Below the pieces are notes generated by a model, which saw nothing but the letters and a program-made list of their open reading frames with translations, did not search any database and was not told the origin of the DNA. The position numbers and the translations under genes were made by a program. From a bacterium (GTDB taxonomy: Bacteria; SAR324; XYD2-FULL-50-16), in contig JAJRZQ010000006.1 in the NCBI GenBank assembly GCA_024275165.1, positions 1-64,000 on the forward strand: DNA of 64,000 nt, in the 5' to 3' direction. Below are positions 9,051 to 17,070 of this stretch, piece by piece (the first letter of the stretch is position 1; each line of letters opens with the position of its first letter).

Positions 9051-10388
9051 TTAAGCTTTAGAGAAGTGTTCACGCACGAGGCGAAAAACCACGGGGCTGA
9101 GCAGCAGCAAGGCGATGAGGTTGGGAATGGCCATCAGGGCATTGAGGGTATCTGCTAAGAGCCAGATAAACTCAAGCTTAGCCATGGCCCCCAAGGGAAC
9201 CGCAATAACCCAACAAACACGAAAGGGAAGAATGGCAGAGCGCCCCAAGAGGTACTGCACACAGCGCTCACCATAATGACTCCAACCTAAAATCGTGGAA
9301 AAGGCAAATAAGACCAACCCCAAGGCAACCAGTTGCCCCCCCCAAAAGGGAAATAATTGGTTGAACGCCGCTGCCGACAAGCCGGCACCCGTTACCCCGC
9401 TCGTCCACAACCCACTGAGCAAAATCACCAAACCAGTAATCGTACAAATCAATAGGGTATCAATCAAGGTTCCCAGCATGGCAACCAGCCCCTGCTCAAC
9501 GGGACTACCAACCGCGGCAGAGGCATGGGCGATGGGGGCACTGCCCAAACCGGCCTCATTGGAAAAAACCCCTCTCGCCACCCCAAAACGCAGCGCAAGC
9601 CAGAGGCTCGAACCGGCAAAGCCGCCCACCGCCGCATGGGGGGTAAAGGCATGGGTAAAAATCAAAGCAAATACCTCGGGCAACTTAGAAGCTTCCAAAA
9701 CAATCAAGCTTAAGCCGCCCACAAAATAAAGCAAGGCCATGACAGGCACCAAGCGGCCCGCGACCTCGCCGATGCGCTGAATCCCCCCCAAAAGCACTAA
9801 AGCGACCAACCCCCCCATGACCCAACCCGAAACCAGGGGGGAAAGATCATAACGACTCGCCAAAACATGCGCGACCGAATTGGATTGAACCATATTCCCA
9901 ATCCCAAAACCGGCAAGGGCGCCGCAAAAGGCGAATACCCCCCCGAGCCAAGCCCATTTAGGGCCTAAGCCGTTGCGGATATAATACATGGGGCCGCCTA
10001 CATGCAGCCCGGCCTTGTCGGTTTCCCGATAATGCACCGCCAGCGCCGCTTCGGCGAATTTAGTCGCCATACCCACCAAAGCGGTGCACCACATCCAAAA
10101 CAAAGCACCGGGCCCCCCCAAAAAAATGGCGGTAGCCACTCCAGCAATATTTCCGGTGCCTACGGTCGCGGCTAAGGCGGTCATCAAGGCATTAAAGGGG
10201 GTGATGTCGCCCACTCCTTTTTTTTCTCGTCCCGCAAACAAAAGGCGAAAGCCCGCGCGGATCCGCAGGAGGGGCAGCAGTTTCAGCCCCGCCATGAGAT
10301 AAAGCCCCGTCCCCCCAATCAAGAGCAACATCAAAGGCCCCCATAACAGACCATTGACCGCTGTCAACCCAGATTGAATCTGCTCCAT
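9051..10388 (-). CDS. AGCS-family amino-acid:cation symporter
   Basis: A 445-residue integral membrane protein with about eleven hydrophobic segments. It carries the marks of the alanine/glycine:cation symporter family: ATVGTGNIAGVATAI near residue 75, GGPGALFWMW near 92, the HVGGPMYYI block near 130, and GVFSNEAGLGSAPIAHA near 275. These carriers import alanine, glycine or related amino acids with Na+ or H+ across the inner membrane. Length matches the family. The M28/QC-like gene follows 3 bp downstream, suggesting joint expression of an exported peptide-processing enzyme with an amino-acid importer. Confidence 0.93.
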   Translation of the reverse strand: MEQIQSGLTAVNGLLWGPLMLLLIGGTGLYLMAGLKLLPLLRIRAGFRLLFAGREKKGVGDITPFNALMTALAATVGTGNIAGVATAIFLGGPGALFWMWCTALVGMATKFAEAALAVHYRETDKAGLHVGGPMYYIRNGLGPKWAWLGGVFAFCGALAGFGIGNMVQSNSVAHVLASRYDLSPLVSGWVMGGLVALVLLGGIQRIGEVAGRLVPVMALLYFVGGLSLIVLEASKLPEVFALIFTHAFTPHAAVGGFAGSSLWLALRFGVARGVFSNEAGLGSAPIAHASAAVGSPVEQGLVAMLGTLIDTLLICTITGLVILLSGLWTSGVTGAGLSAAAFNQLFPFWGGQLVALGLVLFAFSTILGWSHYGERCVQYLLGRSAILPFRVCWVIAVPLGAMAKLEFIWLLADTLNALMAIPNLIALLLLSPVVFRLVREHFSKA

Positions 10389-11016
10389 GCTTCTCCTTAA
10401 AATTCAGTGAACCTCTTTTCCAAACCAGGTCGCTTTTTCATTTCTAATGATTCAGCCTCATTTGCGCAAGGCTCTAGCTCCAAGCAAAACCCAAGACCCC
10501 TACAATCTTAACGGCGCCTAAGCTTGTTCTTACGCAAACTAACCTAAGCTAGGCGCAGCCTACAGCCCGCTGCCGCAACCGGCGGGGCATCAGCGCCCCC
10601 GCAATTTAAACATGCTCCGCGGGCTGGGGCTGAAAGCCCCAGACCCCAATGCTTTTTTACATTGGAAATTATAATAGGAAACTCTGAAAAACGCGGAGTT
10701 TCCCAGCAAGGCAGGGATGCCTTGCCAAATCAAAAAGCGGAACTTATTGATTCGCGTTGGGATTGTGGATTTCATTCCCAACCGAAAAAACGGAAAAACT
10801 TGACGCGCCCCCAGGGCTATAATCAGCCCGAAGGGCACAAACCTACCGCTTGAACAAGCGGTAGGCAAGGAGTTTTTCAGAGGTTCCTTTACACGCCGGA
10901 TTAATAACGAAAATATAGAGGGACAGGCAAGGAGCAAGAAGACCCCCCCCGAAAAAACAGCGCGCTGTGCCGGTAAAAGCTTCGGCAAGACCAAAAAACG
11001 CGTTCAAACAACCAAC
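10389..11016. other. Long gene-free stretch with hairpins and element copy 3
   Basis: This 628-bp gap separates two minus-strand genes. It holds a GC-rich tract (10555-10620), a perfect hairpin CTGGGGC-TGAAA-GCCCCAG at 10624-10642, a second hairpin CCAATG...CATTGG at 10646-10665, and element copy 3 at 10677-10887. The rest (10888-11016) shows nothing I can name. The short open frames here lie inside the repeated element and are not genes. No clear U-tract terminator was found. Confidence 0.6.
10677..10887 (+). mobile_element. MITE-like 210-bp element, copy 3
   Basis: A 211-bp copy in the same orientation as copy 2, with terminal repeats GGAAACTCTGAAAAAC and the inward-reading GGAACCTCTGAAAAAC. 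All internal hairpins are present, including GCAAGGCA-GGGA-TGCCTTGC and CCTACCGCTTG-AA-CAAGCGGTAGG. Scattered substitutions distinguish it from copy 2. The flanks (AATA and TTTA) show no target duplication. It sits in a long intergenic gap directly after two other short hairpins, so this stretch is repeat-rich. Confidence 0.85.
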
Positions 11017-12522
11017 TCAAGGCCCTACGGGGGTCGGTTTTTCACCTTTCAAATCGTTTTGTGAAAGGTTGTTGTCCCACTGGCCATAACGAGAAATCCT
11101 TAACCCCTCTTGCCCTTGAAGAAAAAACAAGGGAGTCGGCTTTTGCCACACCAAGTAATCGGCGAACTCACCGGCAAAGCTTAATTCAACCTTTTGCGTA
11201 AGCTTGCCGCTTGTGGTTCCCAATAAACTACCCAAGGCAATATCGGGCACCGCGAGGCGGAGATCGGTAAAATCAAAATGGCGAACCTCCTCTAAGGAGA
11301 CCGAAACCCCTTGTTCTGCCGTGTTCAACGCCAAATCATAAAGAGGGTTTAAACTCGGTTGATGCAAAGCCAGCACTGGTTTGATCGGGGCTGTTTTTAA
11401 AACTGCGCCCAAGGGCATGGCGTCGATCAAGAAACTCCCCATGCAACGCTGGTCCCCCTCGCAAGCCTCCAAAGAGGCCGACCCCCCCAAGCCATGCCCC
11501 ATGAGAATGATTTTCGACAAATCAAGCTTTTGGGTAAACAGACTGCTGATGCTTCCCTTTTGCAGCTTTTCCAGTTCATCAAAAACAAACCAAATATCAT
11601 TTGTCCGCATTTTGAAGCTCTTGGCCAGTTCGGTCTGCTTACCCCAATACCCAGAGAGTAACTTTTTCTTTTTTACGGCTCCTTTCACGGCCCGCAGCTT
11701 TTTCAAAGGGACATTGGCTAAGGATTCGCTCACCACCATTGCCCAGGTTTGGGCAAATCCGGTGCGTTCCCCCTTGGGCATTCCGGCATAAAGCGCCTCA
11801 TAGGGGTGAGCGATACTAACAACCAGATATCCTCGGCTGGCAAACTCCATAAAAAGTTGCGTGTTTTGGGAGCTGACCGAGCCGATTTCATGGCTGAACA
11901 CAATCAGGGGCAATAGCTCCAGAGTATCGGCCAGGCCCGCGTTGGCCACGGCACCCGTATCAATCAAACGCAGATGATTTAAATACCATGGGGGATCAGA
12001 GGCAAAAGGCAGGTTCGGCATGCCCGTGCTGTCGTCGCTCCTAGGGTACCATAGAGTCAGGTATAAAGCTCTCGGTTCCTGAGGTGCCCCATAAATTGCG
12101 TTTGTTCTCTCCAGATCAACCACCTTCAGCCAACTGACCCCCACAAGAAACTTCCCCGAAGGCGCGGGCAGTCGAAACACGGGGAATAAAAAAGGCGGCA
12201 AGGCGGCAAGGGCGATGAGCGAAAATACCGCAACGCTCCAACTGACTCGGCGCAGCTTTACATTCACGCCCGTAGCGGCACGAACCAAATAAAACCTCTT
12301 TTGAGTCAAGCGATAGAGCGTGCCTAAAACCGCTAAAGCAATAAAAAAGTAGACCGGCAGCATTTGCCAGCGCCAGCCCTCAAAAAACCAATGCGCCCCC
12401 AGCAAGGCCAATAAGATAAGCAGAGTCACCCCGCCGCGGCGGCGGTGCCCCTTGCCTGCGTAAATCACCGTCCAGGCCTGCCAAACAAGCAACAGAATTA
12501 AAAGAATTTCAAATAATCTCAT
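11017..12522 (-). CDS. Membrane-anchored alpha/beta-hydrolase (PAF-acetylhydrolase-like) without catalytic Ser
   Basis: A 501-residue protein. The first 125 residues contain about four membrane segments, and the rest resembles the platelet-activating-factor acetylhydrolase/dienelactone hydrolase-like alpha/beta fold: LYLTLWYPRSDDSTG, PLIVFSHEIGS (oxyanion region) and YLVVSIAHPYE. The nucleophile elbow, normally GHSxGG, reads MGHGLGGSAS (codons GGC instead of AGC), so the expected catalytic Ser is Gly. Either the enzyme is inactive, or the next Ser has taken over, or the protein has a non-enzymatic role. A possible acid and His (DAMPLG, VRHFDFTD) remain. It is a single-gene unit upstream of the repeat-rich gap. 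Confidence 0.75.
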   Translation of the reverse strand: MRLFEILLILLLVWQAWTVIYAGKGHRRRGGVTLLILLALLGAHWFFEGWRWQMLPVYFFIALAVLGTLYRLTQKRFYLVRAATGVNVKLRRVSWSVAVFSLIALAALPPFLFPVFRLPAPSGKFLVGVSWLKVVDLERTNAIYGAPQEPRALYLTLWYPRSDDSTGMPNLPFASDPPWYLNHLRLIDTGAVANAGLADTLELLPLIVFSHEIGSVSSQNTQLFMEFASRGYLVVSIAHPYEALYAGMPKGERTGFAQTWAMVVSESLANVPLKKLRAVKGAVKKKKLLSGYWGKQTELAKSFKMRTNDIWFVFDELEKLQKGSISSLFTQKLDLSKIILMGHGLGGSASLEACEGDQRCMGSFLIDAMPLGAVLKTAPIKPVLALHQPSLNPLYDLALNTAEQGVSVSLEEVRHFDFTDLRLAVPDIALGSLLGTTSGKLTQKVELSFAGEFADYLVWQKPTPLFFLQGQEGLRISRYGQWDNNLSQNDLKGEKPTPVGP

Positions 12523-12551
12523 GTGATTTTACAGGCTTAAAAGAAAAATGA

Positions 12552-12580
12552 TTGACAAAAAATAATTTTTACGCTAAATC
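12552..12580 (+). promoter_or_regulatory. Candidate sigma70-type promoter
   Basis: TTGACA at 12552-12557, a 17-bp AT-rich spacer and TAAATC at 12575-12580. The -35 box is perfect and the -10 is weak (3 of 6). It lies in the AT-rich divergent gap between the membrane hydrolase and the bacteriohemerythrin genes. It would give a leader of about 170 bases for the latter. Confidence 0.3.
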
Positions 12581-12613
12581 TAACAATTAATTTTCATATA
12601 CTGCGATAGTCCA

Positions 12614-12627
12614 TTGTATATATACAA
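12614..12627. promoter_or_regulatory. Perfect palindrome TTGTATATATACAA, candidate operator
   Basis: A 14-bp perfect inverted repeat with half-sites TTGTA and TACAA, 133-146 bases before the chosen hemerythrin start. The half-site pattern is like those of dimeric regulators of the CRP/FNR type (TTGAT-N4-ATCAA), but not identical. Its site between two divergent genes fits an operator. The protein that binds is unknown. Confidence 0.3.
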
Positions 12628-12759
12628 GAATCAGTTTATTTTAAGCCCCCGCCCCGAATAAAATCTACAACTGTAGCTTGTTTCTTAGCTTTGCATTCGC
12701 TATGCTGGCTCAACATTGAGCTTAAGACCATTCAACCTAAAAATACCCCTAAAGATACA

Positions 12760-13170
12760 ATGGCCCACTTGATCTGGACAGATGACCTCGCAATCGGCAT
12801 CGACTCCATTGACGACCAGCACATGGTCCTCTTCAACTTAATTGACCAACTCCAAGACGCGATGAGCCGCGGCGAATCGCGTTCTATCCTCCAGGATATC
12901 TTTCGCGGACTCATCGACTACACAGAAAAGCATTTTCAGTTTGAAGAAGATATCTTTAAAAAAATCAACTATCCTGAAACCGAAGCCCATTTAGAAAAAC
13001 ACCGCCAGTTCATCGCCAACATGGAAGACCTACGCAGTCAGTTCCAAGAAAACACCAACTTCATGATCGGGGTGGATGTGATGAAGTTTTTAACCGACTG
13101 GCTGGTGACCCATATTCAAGGGACAGATCGCCAATATATCCAGTTCTTTAAATCAAATGGAATTACCTAA
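12760..13170 (+). CDS. Bacteriohemerythrin
   Basis: A 136-residue non-heme di-iron O2-binding protein of the hemerythrin family. The start at 12760 (MAHLIWTDDLAIGI) matches family N-termini; an upstream in-frame ATG at 12691 would add 23 unlikely residues. Iron ligands expected for the fold are visible: the His in DDQHMVLF, His and Glu in EKHFQFEE, the two His of HLEKHRQF, and the His and Asp in VTHIQGTDRQY. Such proteins carry or sense oxygen in the cytoplasm of motile, often microaerophilic bacteria. The adjacent response regulators fit oxygen-linked behaviour, but that link is inferred. Confidence 0.93.
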   Translation: MAHLIWTDDLAIGIDSIDDQHMVLFNLIDQLQDAMSRGESRSILQDIFRGLIDYTEKHFQFEEDIFKKINYPETEAHLEKHRQFIANMEDLRSQFQENTNFMIGVDVMKFLTDWLVTHIQGTDRQYIQFFKSNGIT

Positions 13171-13317
13171 AATCTCGGGATACCCAACCCCAACCCTCTA
13201 ATCGCGATTAGTCTGTTCGCGACCGCCAGAACGAGTCTTTCACAGGACTCCTTTTCCAAACCGAGGAGTTCACCTAAAACCAGCTGACGGCTCCCCCTCT
13301 ACTTCAAGCCAACTCCA

Positions 13318-13965
13318 CTAGCTTAAATCCACGATTCCCCGCTGAATAGCGTAGCGGGTCAAGCCAGCGATATTGTGTAAATCCAGCTTCTTCATTAGAT
13401 TTTCTCGATGAGCCCCAATGGTCTTTGCGCTAATTTTCAACTTATTGGCGATCTCCTTGCTGGAGTAGCCCTCGGCAATGAGTTTGAGTACTTCCCGCTC
13501 GCGAGAGGTGAGGTTGTCCGAAAAGGCGGTAATGATCGGCTTATTGCTCACCACAAAATTCTCAATCACGCTGCCCGTCAAGGCTTCGGAAACATAATAG
13601 CGATTGTGCAAGGCCGAATCAATCGCCAGACTCAACTCCTGGGGCTTGCAATTTTTTACCAAAAAAGCCAAGGCCCCGGCGCTAAACATGTCTTGAATCA
13701 TATTCGCCTGGGTGTGGCTGGTTAAGGCAATGACCTTCGCCTCGGGGTTTTCGCTCAAGATCGCTTTCGTGGCTTCAATCCCATTCATCACCGGCATGAC
13801 AATATCCATAAAAACCACCTCAGGGTGCAGCTTTGCGGAAAACTCCACGGCTTCCTTCCCGTTGGAGGCCGAGCCAATGACCTTCATCCCCTCAATCTTT
13901 TCGGCCATTTTAGAAAGTGTTTCTCTTGTAATTTCATGATCTTCTGCAAATAAAATTGTTGTCAT
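13318..13965 (-). CDS. NarL/FixJ-type response regulator
   Basis: A 215-residue two-component regulator. Residues 1-120 are a receiver domain with acidic residues in FAEDHE, the phosphoacceptor Asp in VVFMDIVMPVMNG (about residue 54), ALTSH and the Lys in FLVKN. Residues about 148-210 are a LuxR-type helix-turn-helix with LTSREREVLKLIAEG, SSKEIANKL and KTIGAHRENLMKKL. It should bind DNA when phosphorylated. It lies 24 bp downstream of the cheY-like gene in the same direction, so both may answer to the same kinase. No cognate kinase is adjacent; the hybrid kinase at 24 kb is one candidate. Confidence 0.93.
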   Translation of the reverse strand: MTTILFAEDHEITRETLSKMAEKIEGMKVIGSASNGKEAVEFSAKLHPEVVFMDIVMPVMNGIEATKAILSENPEAKVIALTSHTQANMIQDMFSAGALAFLVKNCKPQELSLAIDSALHNRYYVSEALTGSVIENFVVSNKPIITAFSDNLTSREREVLKLIAEGYSSKEIANKLKISAKTIGAHRENLMKKLDLHNIAGLTRYAIQRGIVDLS

Positions 13966-13989
13966 AATTCATTTAGGAAAGAGTGCTCA

Positions 13990-14373
13990 TTAAAGTTCGT
14001 CAAAAATCTTGTGCATTTTTTCTCGCAGGCTATCCACATCAATCGGCTTCACGATATAGTTATTCACCCCTGCGCGAATCGCCTCAATAATATTATCTTG
14101 CAACCCTTCTGCGGTAACCATCATCACCGGAATATGCTGTAACGCTTCCTCGGAGCGAATTTTTCGCAACAATTCGATCCCATTCATATTCGGCATTTCC
14201 CAATCGGTAATGACAAAGCCAACCCCCCCTTGGTGCAATTTTTCCAAGGCTTCGACCCCATCGGCCGCTTCTTCGATATGAGCGCAATTCAATTGAGTCA
14301 AACAGGTTTTAACCACCTTTCTCATAACTTGAAAGTCATCGACCACTAAAATTTTCATCTCTGGATTAAACAT
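13990..14373 (-). CDS. CheY-like single-domain response regulator
   Basis: A 127-residue stand-alone receiver. It has the acidic pair in ILVVDDF, phosphoacceptor Asp in FVITDWEMPNMNG (about residue 59), Thr/Ala in MVTAEG and the conserved Lys in YIVKPID. The FQVMRKVVKTCL helix closely resembles chemotaxis CheY, which when phosphorylated binds the flagellar switch. It has no output domain. It precedes the NarL-type regulator in a probable two-gene unit. A FliN/FliM-like pair lies 7 kb away, which agrees with a role in flagellar switching. Confidence 0.92.
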   Translation of the reverse strand: MFNPEMKILVVDDFQVMRKVVKTCLTQLNCAHIEEAADGVEALEKLHQGGVGFVITDWEMPNMNGIELLRKIRSEEALQHIPVMMVTAEGLQDNIIEAIRAGVNNYIVKPIDVDSLREKMHKIFDEL

Positions 14374-14427
14374 TTCACCCCTTTGGCTGCTCGAATTCTA
14401 GCGCTACCTTACATAAAAAGTAAAAAA

Positions 14428-15402
14428 TCAACTGATCGGGCAATAACTCCAGCGTTTCCCCTGGCATTCTTCAATGTGCCTTCGCAAGGCCTCGTTCACC
14501 GCGATATGCAACGGGCTCAACTCCTCTAAAGAGGTCAGTTTGCAACGCCCTTGCGTCACCAAATCCTGCACGATCAAATTCGTCACCACCCCTTTGCTCG
14601 GAGGCCTCAAATCAAAGGGTTCGGCTTTAAAGTCCGTCGCCGCTTGGCTCCAGATTACCTGTCCTTCATCCTCCTTAATGATGAAACGGTAATTTCTATC
14701 CTGCACCTGCACCACCAAGGGGCTGTTTCCCTCATATTCCAAAAGCTGAAAGCGACTTTTATTGGCTCCCTTGCCGGTCAGGGAGCCTTTCAACTCCATG
14801 CTGCCCCGTCGATAATTGTAGTTCACCGTCTTGTTCATCTGGCTTGCGTCTAAATCCCAGGAAAAACTTCCCTGCAAGCGGGAAAACAAATCCGCGAAAT
14901 CAATCGCTCTCGCCGCCACCCCCCAATTACCGCCATGGGCTTGAAACTCGATGGTCGCCTGGGGCTTAAAAAACTTTCGCACCTCGTCATAAATCGGATA
15001 ATACAGCCTCGGATTCATCACCCAGGTTTGGATCTGATGCCGGGCCAAAAGGGGCAACATCTCGATAAAATCCTTCTTGGCCTGAAAAACCACCGGGTCG
15101 ATCAAGAGGTGCTTGACCAAGGTTTGGCGCATCAACTGTTCTACAATCCCTCGCTTTGCGTCCGCGTGGGTCGCGATGAGCGCCACATCAATGGTATCGT
15201 CAAGGTCAACCATGCTGTGAAAAAGCCGTACCTCTTTGACCTTCCCCTCAAAGGAGAACTGCTTATAACAAGCGCTGGCAGAAAAAAGGGCCTGATCCGA
15301 GGGATCCACTACAGAAATCCGCAAAGGCTCTTGTATCTTCATCAAACTTTCTAAGTGGCGAACCCCTTGATTCCCCGCGCCAAATAACACGACATGATGC
15401 AT
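14428..15402 (-). CDS. Gfo/Idh/MocA-type oxidoreductase
   Basis: A 324-residue protein with an N-terminal Rossmann fold (VVLFGAGNQGVRHLESL, residues 4-20, then VVDPSD at the end of beta-2). It has the LIATHADAKRGIVEQLM segment typical of the Gfo/Idh/MocA family, followed by a C-terminal alpha/beta domain. Members are NAD(P)-dependent dehydrogenases acting on sugars or other polyols, often in surface polysaccharide synthesis. The usual EKP motif after beta-5 is replaced by LIDPVV, so the family assignment is sound but activity is uncertain. It stands alone. Its 5' end is 19 bp from copy 4 of the repeated element, which therefore lies in its upstream region. Confidence 0.75.
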   Translation of the reverse strand: MHHVVLFGAGNQGVRHLESLMKIQEPLRISVVDPSDQALFSASACYKQFSFEGKVKEVRLFHSMVDLDDTIDVALIATHADAKRGIVEQLMRQTLVKHLLIDPVVFQAKKDFIEMLPLLARHQIQTWVMNPRLYYPIYDEVRKFFKPQATIEFQAHGGNWGVAARAIDFADLFSRLQGSFSWDLDASQMNKTVNYNYRRGSMELKGSLTGKGANKSRFQLLEYEGNSPLVVQVQDRNYRFIIKEDEGQVIWSQAATDFKAEPFDLRPPSKGVVTNLIVQDLVTQGRCKLTSLEELSPLHIAVNEALRRHIEECQGKRWSYCPIS

Positions 15403-15421
15403 TCCACCTTCCTACACTAAG

Positions 15422-15631
15422 GGAACCTCTGAAAAACTCCTTGCCTACCGCTTGTTCAAGCGGTAGGCTCATGCCCTTCGGGCTGATTATAGCCCTGGGG
15501 CGCGTCGAGTTTTTCGGTCTTTTCGGTTGGGAATGAAATCCACAACCTCAACGCGAATCAATAAGTACCACTTTTTTATTTGGCAAGGCATCCCTGCCTT
15601 GCTGGGAAACTCCGCGTTTTTCAGAGTTTCC
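15422..15631 (-). mobile_element. MITE-like 210-bp element, copy 4
   Basis: A 210-bp copy in minus orientation, bounded by GGAACCTCTGAAAAAC on the left and the complement of GGAAACTCTGAAAAAC on the right. It is flanked on both sides by TAAG (15418-15421 and 15632-15635), the best target-site duplication among the four copies. The CCTACCGCTTG/CAAGCGGTAGG and GGCAAGGCA/TGCCTTGC hairpins are kept. A one-base deletion in the CCCTGGGGCGCG tract breaks the open frame that crosses the other copies, so that frame is not under selection. Confidence 0.85.
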
Positions 15632-15657
15632 TAAGGTAAATACCCTATTCTTTTCCG

Positions 15658-15891
15658 TCAACGACCAGATAGCAAGCTTTTTTTTCCTCTTTTGGACTTT
15701 TCAAGCTGCTTGTTGCGAGTTTTTACATAAAGCCTTAGCGCCATTGTCGTCTGAAAAAAGGGATCAAAATAAGATTTGACATCCTCATCCGATATCCCGT
15801 TCTCCCCCACCAAGGCATAGACCACATCCAATACTTGATCTAAGTTCGTCTGCAATTGCGATAAAAGCTCTTGTTCCTGCGTCTCTTTCAT
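15658..15891 (-). CDS. Small hypothetical protein
   Basis: A 77-residue ORF with an acidic, helix-prone N-terminal half (QEQELLSQLQTNLDQVLDVV) and a strongly basic tail (KTRNKQLEKSKRGKKSL). No signal peptide, membrane span or known motif. An ATG start and sensible composition support coding, but the evidence is thin. It stands alone between element copy 4 and the divergent pentapeptide gene. Confidence 0.45.
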   Translation of the reverse strand: MKETQEQELLSQLQTNLDQVLDVVYALVGENGISDEDVKSYFDPFFQTTMALRLYVKTRNKQLEKSKRGKKSLLSGR

Positions 15892-16008
15892 AAAAATTAA
15901 CGATAAAATAAGTTCAGGTTATCTTTAATTTTTAAAAGGATAAAGACTCACTGGATATTTTCTTTTTTTCCTCTTAAGATTCAATCAAAGTCTGCAAGGA
16001 GAAAAAAA

Positions 16009-16398
16009 ATGAAATTAAGTCAAATCCTTCGCCCCTTCCTCATCGGGGGGCTCTTCACCCTCTTCAGCCCCCTTGGGGCGGCCCTCCCCCTGGCCTACCT
16101 CGGCCTACCGAGCGAACTCATGGCCTACAGCCCCGAAGAACAGGTCATTCACCTTAAAAAGTGCAAAGGTTGCTATTTGCGCAACGCTAAGTTTGCCGAG
16201 CTGAACCTCTCCCAGGTGGATTTAACCGGCAGCAACCTCAGCTACGCCAACCTGCGCGGCGCCACCCTAACCGGGGCCAAACTAGAGGGTTGCGACCTCA
16301 CCGGCGCCAATCTCACCGGGGCCTTATGGATAGACGGGGTCACCATTTGCCAAAAAGGTTCCATTGGTTTTTGCAACCCTGAAAAACCCAAACCCTAA
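16009..16398 (+). CDS. Exported pentapeptide-repeat protein
   Basis: A 129-residue protein. It starts at ATG 16009 after AAGGAGAAAAAAA. An N-terminal hydrophobic segment (residues 8-28) looks like a signal peptide. Residues about 48-110 consist of roughly a dozen pentapeptide repeats of the A(D/N)LxX type (for example LTGSNLSYANLRGATLTGA) forming a right-handed beta-helix. Four Cys residues (CKGCYL and ICQ...FC) flank or precede the repeats and may form disulfides in the periplasm. The family has no single function. It converges on the thioredoxin-fold gene 4 bp away. Confidence 0.85.
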   Translation: MKLSQILRPFLIGGLFTLFSPLGAALPLAYLGLPSELMAYSPEEQVIHLKKCKGCYLRNAKFAELNLSQVDLTGSNLSYANLRGATLTGAKLEGCDLTGANLTGALWIDGVTICQKGSIGFCNPEKPKP

Positions 16399-16401
16399 AT
16401 T

Positions 16402-16887
16402 TCAGGGCAGCCCTTCGCGAATAATTTCCGCCCGCAATAGCTTTACATCATCCAAAAATTGGATGTTGATCACCTTGTTTTTTTCAATATGCACCAGGGT
16501 GACCTTTTTTTCCCGCGAGGGGATGCGCGCCGTGGCCTTCCCCGTATAATCCAACAGCATGGGATAGTTGAAACCCCGCATTTTAGGCAGGGCAAACAAC
16601 TTGGTGATCAAGCTGGGCATCCCGCTGATATCTGCGATATACAAAGCCTGATGCTGGCTTAAGAAGTCTCCATCTTCCCCGCTGAGCAATTCATCAATGA
16701 GGTCTTTGCTCTCCATCCCTCGAGCAAAAATAACCAATCGAACCGTTTGATCCAGCTGCCCGGTTTGATCAAATTGGTCTTGTAATTTAAAGGCGGGCAA
16801 GGTTTCGTTGACCTGCCAAAATTTTTCCTGCCCCCATAGTAAAGAGGGGAGCAACAAACAGGCCAACAAAATCTTAAACTTTTTCAT
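16402..16887 (-). CDS. Exported thioredoxin-fold-like protein
   Basis: A 161-residue protein with a clear signal peptide (MKKFKILLACLLLPSLLWG). The mature part begins with a segment typical of peroxiredoxin/YtfJ-type thioredoxin folds: LPAFKLQDQFDQTGQL, then VRLVIFARGMESKDL where CxxC would lie. There is no Cys at that position, so it cannot act as a CxxC oxidoreductase. Later it has YPMLLDYTGKATARIP and VTLVHIEKNKV, the last strands of such a fold. It is probably a periplasmic protein of unknown role. Confidence 0.6.
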   Translation of the reverse strand: MKKFKILLACLLLPSLLWGQEKFWQVNETLPAFKLQDQFDQTGQLDQTVRLVIFARGMESKDLIDELLSGEDGDFLSQHQALYIADISGMPSLITKLFALPKMRGFNYPMLLDYTGKATARIPSREKKVTLVHIEKNKVINIQFLDDVKLLRAEIIREGLP

Positions 16888-17070
16888 GTCCTTCTCACTA
16901 GGGTGCTTCCCCTATATATCTGTCTTTAATCCTTAAAGCAAGGGATTCTACAGAAGAAAAACACACTCCCGGCCAAATTCCATCCCCTTATACAAGCAAG
17001 GCGACTTGAGCCCCTTGGCAATTGGCCACGCATTGGTTATCGTATTCTTTCAGCTTACAGGAAAAAACCC

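Noticed and set aside
10590-10994. 134-residue minus-strand open frame and similar 60-95 residue frames at 3144-3359, 7832-8162 and 10662-10853
   Set aside because: They run through the repeated element. Copy 4 has a base deletion that breaks the frame, and starts and ends differ between copies, so they are not conserved proteins.
16888-17070. Trp attenuator or leader peptide before trpE
   Set aside because: No short open frame with adjacent Trp codons and no terminator hairpin could be found.
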